This document shows, in pieces, positions 30,212 to 40,023 of a stretch of DNA of 46,259 bases. This DNA comes from a virus. Each line of letters opens with the position of its first letter. Position 1 is the first letter of the stretch. A program made the position numbers and the translations under genes. Location: positions 1 through 46,259 of the IMG/VR virus record IMGVR_UViG_3300023223_001411. The stretch is one strand, 5' to 3'. Below the pieces are notes generated by a model, which searched no databases, was not told where the DNA came from, and saw only the letters and a list, made by a program, of their open reading frames with translations.

Positions 30212-31473
30212 TAGAATTTCGGCAAGCGCGCTCCTTGATCGGTTAGATTGAATTGGTTTATCTCATGGGCGTTATCATCGTCCTGATTCCGGCCCCTATA
30301 ATCCGCCAGTAGTTGACGTTTCTGATCTGCGAAAAGGGGCGCAATAGGGGAGTCGCCAAATGATTCAATGTCAGCAGTGACTTTCATGCCGCTCGCGATC
30401 ACATCTCTATGAGCAATAGGAATTTCCGGTACATGAGTTTTGATATTTTCCCTAGTGAGCATAAGTGGGAAATGTAATGTTTGGATTTCAAGGGTACCAT
30501 CACCGGGTGCTATGTCGAACGTGAGGATGTCGCCCTTGACATTCCAGCCGGAAATCTGTTGTCCCGGCACAATCAGGTTTGTCAGGTTTATAGTAAATCC
30601 AAATTGCGCATCCTGACTTGCCGTATCGACCGTAGGGGTATCCTTTAGCTGTACCGCAAATACCTTTTTAACCAGATTATTGGTGCCGTCCTGATCGTTA
30701 ATATTGGATAGCAGGAATTTCCTCTGATCCTTGGTACTTAATTTTGCGGAACCTATGGTCGTGGTGGTCAGAGTAAGTTCCCCCGAACCTGCGCTGGTGA
30801 CAATGCTTTCGAGTTCATTGTCAGGATTGGTGGCAAATATAGTCACCGTATCCGTAATGACAGTAGCCGTCAGTCCGCTTACAGCGTCAATAGCCGCCTG
30901 CAAGCTCGCCGCAGTAGTATTGTTATCCACCGCAGCAGTCCAATCCACGCCTTCTGTCAAAACGGTCGTTACGCTGTCAACTTTGACTGTTACAGTGTCA
31001 CCGCCCAGCGTTCCGAATGTCAGGATTTTAATTGTGGCATCGAGGTTTTTTACCGCATTGGTATCCAATGAAAGTATCCGGCATTCATCCCCTCGCCGCA
31101 CCTCCACGAACGCGCCCACATCTTTACATAACACATTGGATACTTCTTTTTGGATAGCATCACAGATCGAACGCGCAGTTTTCTTGTTACTGATTGAAGC
31201 GGTCCATTCGGTGCCTTCCCGCAGAATGGTTTCTACGCCATCCACGGTTACGCCCACTGCCTTGTTTATCATGGTGGCGAATGCCGTAACTTCAAGTTCA
31301 TGCAGAGTACCGCTGGTTAAGTTATCTAGAAACCGCATGAATGAAAAATCAGCCATATTATGTATATCATTGTTGACCCGGTTAAATGTCCGAATCAGAG
31401 TATCAGTATCGGATTTACTTTTCGCATACCGCCTGACCTCTTCTAATATTTCAATTGATGTTTTATAGCTCAT
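30211..31473 (-). CDS. Head-tail connector-like protein with tandem inserted domains
   Basis: A 420-residue protein. N-terminal helices (IEILEEVRRYAKSKSD, then VNNDIHNMADFSF) and the C-terminal region suit a P22 gp4-like head-completion protein, which is normally much shorter. Inserted between are two tandem copies of a beta module: TVDGVETILREGTEWTA and KVDSVTTVLTEGVDWTA, each followed by an N-x2-TA helix. Such repeats may decorate the connector or aid binding. Confidence 0.6.
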   Translation of the reverse strand: MSYKTSIEILEEVRRYAKSKSDTDTLIRTFNRVNNDIHNMADFSFMRFLDNLTSGTLHELEVTAFATMINKAVGVTVDGVETILREGTEWTASISNKKTARSICDAIQKEVSNVLCKDVGAFVEVRRGDECRILSLDTNAVKNLDATIKILTFGTLGGDTVTVKVDSVTTVLTEGVDWTAAVDNNTTAASLQAAIDAVSGLTATVITDTVTIFATNPDNELESIVTSAGSGELTLTTTTIGSAKLSTKDQRKFLLSNINDQDGTNNLVKKVFAVQLKDTPTVDTASQDAQFGFTINLTNLIVPGQQISGWNVKGDILTFDIAPGDGTLEIQTLHFPLMLTRENIKTHVPEIPIAHRDVIASGMKVTADIESFGDSPIAPLFADQKRQLLADYRGRNQDDDNAHEINQFNLTDQGARLPKF

Positions 31474-32936
31474 CGCATCTCCTCCGCACTTATATCAAGT
31501 ATGGCATCAAATCCATTCCAGAAATCAGTCACGACCCATGCCGAATCCCGCGCTACCTGCTGGATACGCACCTCATCGACCAAACCGCGCATTCCTTTAT
31601 CCGGGAACTCGGGACCGAAGCCGCCGATGCGCAAGGTGTCGCCTGTGGGTATGGTATCATCAAGCGTAGTATCCACGTCCAGAATATTATCCGAGTAGCC
31701 GAACCAGTTTGAATCCTGCCGTACCAGCGTGAATAAATGGTGGAAGGTAACTCCGCTGATCCACCCTTCGCCGTCAAAATTTCGATGAGCATTGCCGTTG
31801 CCCCAAAAAAATTCAATATCTGTATTGGCGGTACGGAAAAACCATACCCAGTCCATGGTGCCGAACACTTCTCGTTTGGACATCAGACTCATATCAACCG
31901 CTACCGGATCAAAATCGATCCACATGCTCATGGTAAAATCGCCGGTATTTTCTATGTTTGGTGTGGGCGGAACGCGGATAAAATCATTACTATCAAAAGC
32001 GGCTCCCCGAAAAAACTGTCCCGTAGTATCTTTGGGTGGTCCGAATCCGCCGCCCGTATTGTTGTTATCAGTCTGATCATCAAAGGTATCGTCGCCGCTC
32101 GGCTCATCCAGATGCCAGACTGCGGTATATTTGTTTGTATCCCATAATGCAGATGTATTAGTACAATCTCCGGCGCTGGGATTGCCGTAATACATAAAAA
32201 AGGAATCGCGCCCGGTTGCTTTTATATTCGGGACCATCACCCATACGTACGAGGTTCCGCCGCTGTCCCAGTGTTCAATCTCATGCGCCAGCAAAGTTGT
32301 ATCGTTTTGATCCACAAAACGGATAGAAAAGCCCGAATCACCCAAAGTCGTAAAGTCAACGCGGGAACTATCGATGAACATCATTACCGGGAAACTGTCC
32401 ACATCACCGACAAGGTTGGTCGTGTCAATGCGTACAACACGCCGCGCCGTCCAATTGGTGTCCCACCATACTGCCCGGAAGGTTCGCGCCGTATCAGAAG
32501 CCGCACCGGTAGTATCCGACCAGTTTCCGGCCGAATCCTTCACCATGGCGGCGAAAAAGTATATTGTATTTTCCAGTAATCCCGGAACGGTGTCTACCGA
32601 ATCGGTAAGCCCGAATCCCGGCCGTCGCGCGGCAGTCGGGTCATCAGCGCTGTCCGGGAAATCCACGGTCTTAAACCAGATGCCAACCGAATCACCATCC
32701 GTAATTACACCGGGATTCCATGATATGATAAGGGAATCGGACGTATACGTAATAGCAGTTAATATAAGCGGATTACTCGGTCCAGACGTATCGGGTGTCG
32801 TGCCGGGATTACTATCCCAGCCACTGCCCTCAGAATCCCACGGTCCCTTGTTATCCCATTCGCCCTGTAGTTGCCTCGACAAAAATCCGCAAAACAAGGC
32901 GGTAACAGCGATAACTGCATACCACCGCATTCTCAC
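31470..32936 (-). CDS. Secreted FN3-DUF2341-LamG protein
   Basis: A 488-residue protein with an N-terminal signal-like segment (MRMRW plus YAVIAVTALFCGFL), an FN3-like domain (about 53-150, DSLIISWNPGV), a DUF2341 domain (about 155-245, RRVVRIDTTNL ... SFFMYYGNPSAG) and a LamG/concanavalin-like domain (about 265-485, YTAVWHLDEPSGDD, VDEVRI near the end). Such chains are typical of surface proteins in Fibrobacterota-like bacteria. GTG start in a GTGA overlap; ATG 32930 is an alternative. It lies in the virion block, so it may be a glycan-binding fibre or a lysogenic surface factor. Confidence 0.75.
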   Translation of the reverse strand: MRMRWYAVIAVTALFCGFLSRQLQGEWDNKGPWDSEGSGWDSNPGTTPDTSGPSNPLILTAITYTSDSLIISWNPGVITDGDSVGIWFKTVDFPDSADDPTAARRPGFGLTDSVDTVPGLLENTIYFFAAMVKDSAGNWSDTTGAASDTARTFRAVWWDTNWTARRVVRIDTTNLVGDVDSFPVMMFIDSSRVDFTTLGDSGFSIRFVDQNDTTLLAHEIEHWDSGGTSYVWVMVPNIKATGRDSFFMYYGNPSAGDCTNTSALWDTNKYTAVWHLDEPSGDDTFDDQTDNNNTGGGFGPPKDTTGQFFRGAAFDSNDFIRVPPTPNIENTGDFTMSMWIDFDPVAVDMSLMSKREVFGTMDWVWFFRTANTDIEFFWGNGNAHRNFDGEGWISGVTFHHLFTLVRQDSNWFGYSDNILDVDTTLDDTIPTGDTLRIGGFGPEFPDKGMRGLVDEVRIQQVARDSAWVVTDFWNGFDAILDISAEEMR

Positions 32937-33382
32937 GGGAATTTACCAACGGAAATCGTAACCGTTCCGTCAGCCGATGCTGTTGATCCCGAAAAAACCC
33001 GGAATCGGATATACTGTGAGGGAACTGCCGCGATTGTCGCCATGTGAAATGCTGTCGTAGTCAGATCAGAAAGAACCCGCGCCCAAACATTTGATTTACT
33101 CGCATCAATCGCACGAATGAATGTCCCTGCGGCGCTCTCATGTGACGACTCTACTACTATGGAATCAATGTCTACGGTTGTTCCGGTGGTTTGTACTTGT
33201 ATACTGAAGAACGAGTATTCACCAATCAAGGACGTTGCAGATACAAATTCCGTACTTGCAGTGACAATCGCAATTTGTGTAAGTTTCTGTATCTGATAGC
33301 CCTTTTTCAGCATTACATCCCGTGAACCGAACAGCAAAGTCGGAACCAACAGACCAAGCGCTATTAATTTTAACAATTTCAT
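32933..33382 (-). CDS. Signal-peptide protein next to coat genes, 149 aa
   Basis: Begins with a clear signal sequence (MKLLKLIALGLLVPTLLFGS), then a beta-rich domain (FFSIQVQTTGTTVDIDSIVV ... YIRFRVFSGS) like those of tail or baseplate accessory modules. CCGGAG precedes the ATG. It overlaps the FN3-DUF2341-LamG gene. Two exported proteins side by side within the structural genes is unusual. Confidence 0.6.
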   Translation of the reverse strand: MKLLKLIALGLLVPTLLFGSRDVMLKKGYQIQKLTQIAIVTASTEFVSATSLIGEYSFFSIQVQTTGTTVDIDSIVVESSHESAAGTFIRAIDASKSNVWARVLSDLTTTAFHMATIAAVPSQYIRFRVFSGSTASADGTVTISVGKFP

Positions 33383-33405
33383 TTTATCTCCGGTATCAAT
33401 GGATA

Positions 33406-33429
33406 GGTCGGAACCCGAAGGTTCCGACC
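33406..33429 (-). promoter_or_regulatory. 9-bp hairpin downstream of the coat genes
   Basis: GGTCGGAAC (33406-33414) pairs perfectly with GTTCCGACC (33421-33429) around a six-base loop. On the minus strand there is no T-run after it, so it more likely protects or processes the coat mRNA than ends it. It sits in the 60-base gap between the gene at 33443 and the next gene. Confidence 0.6.
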
Positions 33430-33442
33430 AAATCCGTTGTAG

Positions 33443-33742
33443 TTAAGGCTCGTCTACTACAGTAACCTTACCCCAAACTTTACCACCACCGTCATTTTTG
33501 TTACGAACAAAAACTTCACCGATAGTTGCGGTTTGAAGGAAGAAAATACTGCATCGAGGAGCCGTATCATACGTGGTTACACCCTGCGGAGTAACAGTAC
33601 CATAAATCTTATGGAATTCTGTTTTCGGCGCTCCGCTCAGAATGACACGCTCAAAGTTTGTATATCCAAACAAACCGAACTTATCATCCTGAAACTCCGC
33701 AAGGTTTTCTTCACGACTTACTATCTCTGTATTATCAGCCAT
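33443..33742 (-). CDS. Capsid-associated (decoration-like) protein, 99 aa
   Basis: Beta-rich 99-residue protein directly after the coat gene, starting MADNTEIVSR. Mid pattern FERVILSGAPKTEFHKIYG. By size and place a head decoration or minor head protein; no family recognised. Confidence 0.5.
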   Translation of the reverse strand: MADNTEIVSREENLAEFQDDKFGLFGYTNFERVILSGAPKTEFHKIYGTVTPQGVTTYDTAPRCSIFFLQTATIGEVFVRNKNDGGGKVWGKVTVVDEP

Positions 33743-33752
33743 GATTCACTCC

Positions 33753-35000
33753 TTACGATGAGGTGAAATTCGCCAGACCACTGTGAGTACAGAATACCAG
33801 TGAACTGATATTTTTCCCCTGCCGTCCTGTAGGCGCAAGACCCACTGGTTCATGTGACTTCCAATCCGCACGTGCAGTTCCCCATATTTCATGAGCCTGC
33901 ACACCTTGGAAGTTACCGTAATCAATGGTCTCTTCGTTAAACTGTAATTCCTCACCCATAGCCATGTTCACCGCACCCCGACCGAGAATCAGGTTTGCTT
34001 TGATATCTTTAGTATCAAAGACACTGTGGCGAGTGGTGGTTCCGTAGACCGGAGTTGTAGAAGGTCTGGTCACACCATGAACATGAGGAGAAACGTGAAT
34101 TATAAACTGCCCCTTGTAGATTCCCTTGGCTCCGGTAAAAATGGGATTTTCATCCCCACGGACACCAATGGTTTCCAGCAATTTCCACCACTGTGCATCA
34201 GCTTCTGCGGCCTGTTGCCAAGTGTTGGTGTGAAGCAGCGCAACGTACATACGGTCATTACCCACGTTGATAGGCTCAATTTCATTGTTTTCAATGAAAG
34301 GGATGAGACGATCAAGTGCTTGCAAACTGAATGCATTTGCGGCACCCGCTCCGGCTACGATCATATCGTTGACAGCTGTACCTACGTTGGTTTCGTAAGT
34401 GGCAGGTGTGTCATCGAAAAGAACTTCACCTTGGGGTGCGTTTGCGTTATCGATTCCCAACACATAAAAATTCGGATGGGAAGTGTAATCCTGAGTGAAT
34501 CCCAAACCGCCATCTACCTTTGCGGCAGATACATTCCGAGAAACGCCTTCATAAAGGGCGCCATATACCTCGAAATCGGTTTCCAACCCGTACCACTGTC
34601 CTAGCTGTGGCCGGGCCTGTTGGAACAACTTCAGTTTCTTAGAACGCTGACGTGAAGCACGTCCGGGTGAACGAACAGCATGTTTGGTAACGTTGATACG
34701 CACTTCCGTTGTTTCGGTTTTCTGCGTCTCTTCAGAACCAAGCATCTGCTTGTCACCAATAGTGGCTTCATTTTTCAACCGGCGCATAAGCGGCATGATC
34801 ATACTGTCACGTCCCTCACTTACGAACTCAGTTTTTTTCATTATAACGTTCTCAGGAACATCGTCGCCGGGAGCCAATTCAGTTGTCATTTTAAAGAAAT
34901 AAGTATTCTTATTTCTCTCCATTTTGAGGGACTCATCCAGTAATTGCGGATTCAACGCCGCATTAAAGGCAGACCCCTCGGTATCTACAAAAGATGACAT
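33753..35000 (-). CDS. Major capsid protein (DUF4043/N4 gp56-like)
   Basis: A 415-residue protein starting MSSFVDTEGSA. Motifs of the DUF4043/P22-N4 coat group: an N-terminal KNTYFFKMTTELAPGDD, EGRDSMIMPLMRRLKNEA, TKHAVRSPGR, LGQWYGLETDFEVYGAL, and the strand NDRMYVALLHTNTW. It follows scaffold and portal in gene order. It should form the HK97-fold shell. Confidence 0.8.
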   Translation of the reverse strand: MSSFVDTEGSAFNAALNPQLLDESLKMERNKNTYFFKMTTELAPGDDVPENVIMKKTEFVSEGRDSMIMPLMRRLKNEATIGDKQMLGSEETQKTETTEVRINVTKHAVRSPGRASRQRSKKLKLFQQARPQLGQWYGLETDFEVYGALYEGVSRNVSAAKVDGGLGFTQDYTSHPNFYVLGIDNANAPQGEVLFDDTPATYETNVGTAVNDMIVAGAGAANAFSLQALDRLIPFIENNEIEPINVGNDRMYVALLHTNTWQQAAEADAQWWKLLETIGVRGDENPIFTGAKGIYKGQFIIHVSPHVHGVTRPSTTPVYGTTTRHSVFDTKDIKANLILGRGAVNMAMGEELQFNEETIDYGNFQGVQAHEIWGTARADWKSHEPVGLAPTGRQGKNISSLVFCTHSGLANFTSS

Positions 35001-35018
35001 TTGTTAGCTCCTATTGGT

Positions 35019-35915
35019 TTATAATGCCAATCGGGTATTACCCAGCCTGTCTTGCTCCAAGATGTGGGCCTCGTATTCCTTGCCAGCGGTCAGTCTGTCT
35101 GCTGGCGATAGATTGTCGAAGTCAGCTTGGGTTTTTAGCCGATCAATTATACGCTCGCCGGGCTGTACATTACTTGCTGTACTTCCCAATGTCGCTGGAG
35201 CCTCGGACTGATTATTCAAAGCAGTCACCATATCCTGTCTTCCCTTCATGCGCGCATCTACACCACCGCCGACCTCTACTGTCCGGTGGCGCTGTAGGGC
35301 GAAATAATCTGGAAGACTGAGGTTTTTTAGTCCCTCCTCTGCACGGCGGTTATCAATGTCTACCATAGTTTGAAACTTCTGGTATTCAGGGTGAATTTTC
35401 CCGGCAGTGGCGATTGCCTGTATATCAGCCTTGGTCTGCAATTCGGGGACTTGCAGCTGGAGTGCCCGTGCTTCATTAAACACGTTTGTTCTTTCAAGCT
35501 GAAACTTCATATCAGAAACTTCCTGACGTAATCCCGTATCAGCGGCTTGTTGCTGATAGGCGCCAGTCTGTTCCCGATCTTGAAGATCGCGCTCCAGTTG
35601 TCGTACCCGTCCTGCATCTCCAGCGAATCGGTCATACACTTTTGCCAGACCATCGACCTGACGTTGCATGGCTTGACCCTCGGGCGTGTTAAGGAAGTCA
35701 GCAGGTGTACTGCGCAATTGCTCTTGAATGCCGCGTGCATTACCGGCAACTGCATCAATGGTTTGCTGATTTACTGACTGGTCACTCTGTTGTTCCCCGG
35801 CGGTTTTTTCTGCCGCCTGATTTGTTCCTTGCGGACCAGACGATGTTGCAGATTGCGAGGCATCCTGTGCTGTCTTTTGGGCGGCTTCCTGACCGCCAGT
35901 ATTTTCTTCTGCCAT
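35019..35915 (-). CDS. Scaffolding protein
   Basis: A 298-residue protein. The first 60 residues are low-complexity Gln/Ala/Ser/Thr, followed by coiled coil (RQLERDLQDREQTGAYQQQ ... EVSDMKFQLER) and a short C-terminal domain. Composition, absence of cysteine and the place between portal and coat fit a scaffold. Confidence 0.72.
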   Translation of the reverse strand: MAEENTGGQEAAQKTAQDASQSATSSGPQGTNQAAEKTAGEQQSDQSVNQQTIDAVAGNARGIQEQLRSTPADFLNTPEGQAMQRQVDGLAKVYDRFAGDAGRVRQLERDLQDREQTGAYQQQAADTGLRQEVSDMKFQLERTNVFNEARALQLQVPELQTKADIQAIATAGKIHPEYQKFQTMVDIDNRRAEEGLKNLSLPDYFALQRHRTVEVGGGVDARMKGRQDMVTALNNQSEAPATLGSTASNVQPGERIIDRLKTQADFDNLSPADRLTAGKEYEAHILEQDRLGNTRLAL

Positions 35916-35990
35916 TTTTACTCCTTATGTGGCCTGCTTTTTACTGTCGGGAAACACAGCTTTTTACAGGGATGATAAAAAACAAGACGG

Positions 35991-37811
35991 CTATCCCACT
36001 GCCGCCGCACCTTGAGGTTGCGCTTGGACCGGAGCAATAGCTCCGGGTCCACCGGCTCCGGGCTGTTGTCCTTGCTGTTGGCCTTGTCCCAGCCCCTGTT
36101 GTAAAATCTGAGAAATCTCATCCTTTTTGGGGAGATCACTATTTTCTACAACGAAGTGCCAAGGCAAGACTTGCGCAGGAACGCCACCCTCGACCATTAC
36201 ACGAAACATCTCGGTGAGTAACTGATTATTAAATTCGCGGTTGGTGGTCGTTTTCGCGCCTTCATCAATGCGCATGTCAAAGCGACCGGTTGTTATATCA
36301 TTAAAGGTTTCTGTATTTATTTCTATGAACTCGATTGAGTCCTTTTCGCCAAGAATTCTGAGTCGGCGTGGTTCTTTCATAACTTGCTGTGCCGCCTCTA
36401 ACACATCCTGATTAAGGATTCTGGATGCCAGCCGCCAGTTATCAAAGAAACCCTGCTGTTTGAGAGCGGCTTGCTGGACTCGTTGCTGAAATAGTCTACC
36501 CGATTCGTTGGCGGCCTCCTTGAAACCGCGCGCCGAACGCGAGACGCCGACTTCTTGCATATCTTCATTGAGGTATTGGTCATACGCAAAAATCCCATTA
36601 GGCATCTGAGCGCCCCCCAATTCCTTAACGTTGCTCAGGTCTCCCGTCACGTAACGGATGTCAGGATTTTGTCTCCACTGCTCCTCATCAATAGTCCCTT
36701 CTTTAGCCAGCCAGCCATTGTTGACTTGCTTGTTGAGAGATGCCAATATCTGAGAGCGACGCTTGTTTATTTCCCGGTTGTAATCTTTCAGATTTTCCAC
36801 GATGCCGAATACTTCCCGGTCCTTTTTGTAGAAGAAAATAGGAACGAACGGCAAGTGTTTGTTTTGGATCGGTGCGTCCTGATCTACCAGCAGAAAATCT
36901 TGTGCAGTAGTCGTAATTCGGACGCGCTTTTCTGCGGATTGGAAAAACTGAATTTCGGGAAATTCAAGCTCCAGCTGTTCGCGCTCCTCCTTTTTAGCAG
37001 GAGCAATCGCTACTTGCTGGCTTATGGGATCAAATACGAATGTTTTAATTCTGGTTACTAAATGCCATTTTTCGACAACTCTTACGGTCCTGTTGACTCT
37101 ATCCACAAAGTCAGGGTCGCGGCGAGAATTAATAAGGAGGTTATTAATAGTTGAATTTTCATCGAAATCATGTCTCCTCGACTCATCCGGCTTTGATTCA
37201 TCTGCCCCGGCAAAAAGCCTTTTCATTATGAGCGCTTTTTTCTTGGGGTAATGCTGTATAAGCTGTGATTGAGTTAGCCAGACGGATTTGATAACAAACT
37301 GTGCGTCCCGTACATCCATTCGCTGGGAATTGGGATCGAGCAGTATATTAAGATTGTTTTCGTGATTAATTTTAAGGACACCTTCGGAGCCGCCCTCTAC
37401 ATCAGATAGGTCAAGCTCATAACTTCTCCAGCCAACTCCAGTAATTGCGGCGTCCTCAAACGCCATGGACTCGGAAAAGTCGTAATCATTGGTGTAATGG
37501 ATGTGGTCAAGTACCTTTTGCATAAGCGGTACTTTCTCGACATCTTCTGGTCCAACCGGTCGTACTATAACGCCGAATCGGTTTTGACGCTGACTACCAG
37601 TAACGGCATCTACATGCTGGAGTACTTTATTGAAGACAAGTGTCGGACGGCTTTTACTTCTGAGAAAGTTTCCTTCCTCTTCCGTCCATTGAACACCGCG
37701 CCAGAACTGTATAGATTCCTTCGCGCGTTGGCGCCATTCGCGCCAAAAATCAAAGGCAAAGCGAAAATCCTGTTGATTTCCAGCCGCTATGCGGTTGTCA
37801 TTTCTAGCCAT
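35991..37811 (-). CDS. P22-like portal protein
   Basis: A 606-residue protein with the P22-portal pattern: DFRFAFDFWREWRQRAKESI, FWRGVQWTEEE, RPTLVFNKVLQHVDAVTGSQRQNRFG, AAITGVGWRSYELD, and a Gln/Gly-rich tail (GQGQQQGQQPGAGG). It forms the dodecameric DNA gate at the head vertex. Adjacent to terminase on one side and scaffold on the other. Confidence 0.88.
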   Translation of the reverse strand: MARNDNRIAAGNQQDFRFAFDFWREWRQRAKESIQFWRGVQWTEEEGNFLRSKSRPTLVFNKVLQHVDAVTGSQRQNRFGVIVRPVGPEDVEKVPLMQKVLDHIHYTNDYDFSESMAFEDAAITGVGWRSYELDLSDVEGGSEGVLKINHENNLNILLDPNSQRMDVRDAQFVIKSVWLTQSQLIQHYPKKKALIMKRLFAGADESKPDESRRHDFDENSTINNLLINSRRDPDFVDRVNRTVRVVEKWHLVTRIKTFVFDPISQQVAIAPAKKEEREQLELEFPEIQFFQSAEKRVRITTTAQDFLLVDQDAPIQNKHLPFVPIFFYKKDREVFGIVENLKDYNREINKRRSQILASLNKQVNNGWLAKEGTIDEEQWRQNPDIRYVTGDLSNVKELGGAQMPNGIFAYDQYLNEDMQEVGVSRSARGFKEAANESGRLFQQRVQQAALKQQGFFDNWRLASRILNQDVLEAAQQVMKEPRRLRILGEKDSIEFIEINTETFNDITTGRFDMRIDEGAKTTTNREFNNQLLTEMFRVMVEGGVPAQVLPWHFVVENSDLPKKDEISQILQQGLGQGQQQGQQPGAGGPGAIAPVQAQPQGAAAVG

Positions 37812-37949
37812 GTAGCCTTATGGTACATAGCTAAAAACACTTAAAAAACGATAATTATGATAAAAGTATGGTTTCTTGTAGAAATAGGATTAACTACAAA
37901 ACCTCTAGAGGGCACATCTCGTTACATACGAAAAGAATGGAATCGACAA
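37812..37949 (-). other. 138-base gap between terminase and portal
   Basis: No gene on either strand. AT-rich with a few T-runs. On the minus strand I see TATCAT/TATAAT-like strings but no matching -35, so an internal late promoter here is possible but not supported. Nothing else recognised. Confidence 0.4.
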
Positions 37950-39635
37950 CTATCCCATCATTAAGTTATTATTGCCGCTTCCGTAGATAAACCCAGTATT
38001 ATTCCGGGTCTTATATCGTTTTTGGTATGCCTGCATCCATTGGTTCTTGACAACGCTTGGCACAGTGGGATACCCATATACGCGAATTAGGTCAAGCATA
38101 TAGGCCAAAGCGTCTAAGAAATCATCATGTTTAGCACGTGGATACCTAAACATCTCTAATTCCAATATCGGCAAGACGTCTTTGTGAAACTGAATCATGC
38201 CCTTTTCGTAGAAGTACTGAAGCGCCCGGATACGAGAGTCCTTACTTCGGCCATGGTGTTTTAATTCCTCAATATTCACAAAAGTTTGCTGAAGTTGCAT
38301 TTCGCGCTGGAAAGCTTCATATATGTTTTTCTGGAATCCCTGAGTCTCGAATCCTACCGCATGAGGCGGCATTGGACCGGTATGGTACAGGTCAAAGATT
38401 TTCGCAACAATCTGCGGCTCATTCAGGCGCGCGTACACGGCATTTTCCACATACCAGTTCTCCGCCCAATCTACCCGGACATCAATAATGCTGGTCATAT
38501 CTGAGCGATCGCTTTCGCCTACAGATGGATCGACGGTTATATACCTACGACAACCGCTTGGTATTTCATTGAAGAAAGTACATTTCTCCCTCTTGAAGAC
38601 TTGCTCCTCCGGGTCAATGGGGAAGTTCATCATCTGATTATAGAAATTGGTCGTACCCGCACCAATTATGTACCGTTTTAGCTCTTTTTTCGACCAACGT
38701 GTGGGGAATATGGGCTGATCCCTCCAAATCACGTCCTTGTCTACCGAAACCCGCTTTTCCGTGCTTTGCCCGGTTACCATGATTGACTTCACGAACCGGT
38801 CAACATTTGGCCCCTCAAGCGCGCGCCGCTCAATCATCTCGAATCTCATATCTGCGTTTCTAGCTTTAACGTACTTTTCAATGATGTAATGATAGAAGTC
38901 TACAAAGTGATACCGGGTACCAATGACTCGCAATTCTCCACCGGGATTCAAGAGGAACAAGGACATCTGAAACCACTTTAATACATCCTCCATAAGCTTT
39001 GCGGACCTAACAGTTGCATCATCTATAATATCATCATATATCTGGATATTATAGTGGGAGCCTACAGTCTTGGTATCTGTACCCGCTACCTCATAAGTGG
39101 CCGTTCCCGATTGCCGCGAACGCAAAAGCGTTAATGCTTCATTGGTCCACCGCTCACTTTGCTTTGTATCAATCGGAACGATATCAGGAAATAGCGCACG
39201 CAAGGCAGTATTGGTTTCAAAATGTCCCCGGATTTCGTGAAGGAACTTTTTCGCCTTATCATGGGTGATGTTGGATATCTGTATTTTAACGTCAGGGTTT
39301 TTGAGCCCATCCTGAACAGATGCACCGATAGTATCAATACTGGATTTGAAATGCCCACGAGGGAGCAGGCTTATATAGCTTTTCTTATTCTCGTGGTTTT
39401 TCTGAATCCAATCGCACCATGGCCCATGTAGCGGCTCATACATGTCATTATAGCCCAGCACATACTTATTAAACTTATACAGGTCGTTAAGACAAATGTG
39501 ACGAAGCGCATTGAACTTGATTTCCTGATCCGTGATAGGATTCTTAATTTTGCCTTCATATTGCGGGCTTTTCTGATAATCAATTAAGAAATCCCAAAAC
39601 TCACTTTCCGGTATCTTTGTTTTGTTCGTAGGCAT
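37950..39635 (-). CDS. terL: Terminase large subunit
   Basis: A 561-residue packaging motor. The ATPase has a deviant Walker A (LLPRGHFKSS, residues 90-99) and Walker B IYDDIIDD (about 200). The nuclease has VDPSVGESD (about 370) and a C-terminal KHDDFLDALAY, supplying the acidic residues. It starts inside the end of the upstream gene. Confidence 0.92.
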   Translation of the reverse strand: MPTNKTKIPESEFWDFLIDYQKSPQYEGKIKNPITDQEIKFNALRHICLNDLYKFNKYVLGYNDMYEPLHGPWCDWIQKNHENKKSYISLLPRGHFKSSIDTIGASVQDGLKNPDVKIQISNITHDKAKKFLHEIRGHFETNTALRALFPDIVPIDTKQSERWTNEALTLLRSRQSGTATYEVAGTDTKTVGSHYNIQIYDDIIDDATVRSAKLMEDVLKWFQMSLFLLNPGGELRVIGTRYHFVDFYHYIIEKYVKARNADMRFEMIERRALEGPNVDRFVKSIMVTGQSTEKRVSVDKDVIWRDQPIFPTRWSKKELKRYIIGAGTTNFYNQMMNFPIDPEEQVFKREKCTFFNEIPSGCRRYITVDPSVGESDRSDMTSIIDVRVDWAENWYVENAVYARLNEPQIVAKIFDLYHTGPMPPHAVGFETQGFQKNIYEAFQREMQLQQTFVNIEELKHHGRSKDSRIRALQYFYEKGMIQFHKDVLPILELEMFRYPRAKHDDFLDALAYMLDLIRVYGYPTVPSVVKNQWMQAYQKRYKTRNNTGFIYGSGNNNLMMG

Positions 39636-40023
39636 TATTTAATGCGTCCTTGAACAAATCTTTATTTATTTCGGCGTCGTTAATCGGCTCACCGTTGCGC
39701 ACCCGTTCCGCACGAACGCGCGCTGACTCTTTCCGGGCCATGGCAAGCATTCTGAATCGTTGCTGAATATTCAGCTTCAGTTTGGGCAGAAAGCCTTTTG
39801 CATACATCATTTCCAGTGCAGGGATAACAATCATGTCAACCCGGCTACACTCGAAATTTTTACAGGCCAGAAATGCATCCCGCATATTCTGTATGGAATC
39901 AGCTATTTGAACTCCTTTGTCGAATTCAGCGATTCCTGCATCTTCAAATTCTTTTGCTTTACGCTCTATAGCCGCTTTCTTTTTTATAAGCGGTTCTGTT
40001 TTTGTTACAGTTTCTCCAGACAT
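39601..40023 (-). CDS. Hypothetical helical protein upstream of terL, 140 aa
   Basis: Lys/Glu-rich helical protein with a hydrophobic centre (VDMIVIPALEMMYAKGF). Shares 35 bases with terL. Position next to terL and TerS-like gene suggests a packaging role; no family recognised. Confidence 0.55.
   Translation of the reverse strand: MSGETVTKTEPLIKKKAAIERKAKEFEDAGIAEFDKGVQIADSIQNMRDAFLACKNFECSRVDMIVIPALEMMYAKGFLPKLKLNIQQRFRMLAMARKESARVRAERVRNGEPINDAEINKDLFKDALNNAYEQNKDTGK

Noticed and set aside
30731-31468. 245-codon open frame on the plus strand
   Set aside because: Antisense to the well-supported connector-like gene; composition is Val/Ser/Thr-rich mirror of that gene; no ribosome site or coupling.
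34026-34604. 192-codon open frame antisense to the major capsid gene
   Set aside because: Coat gene strongly supported; this frame has no family pattern and no start signals.
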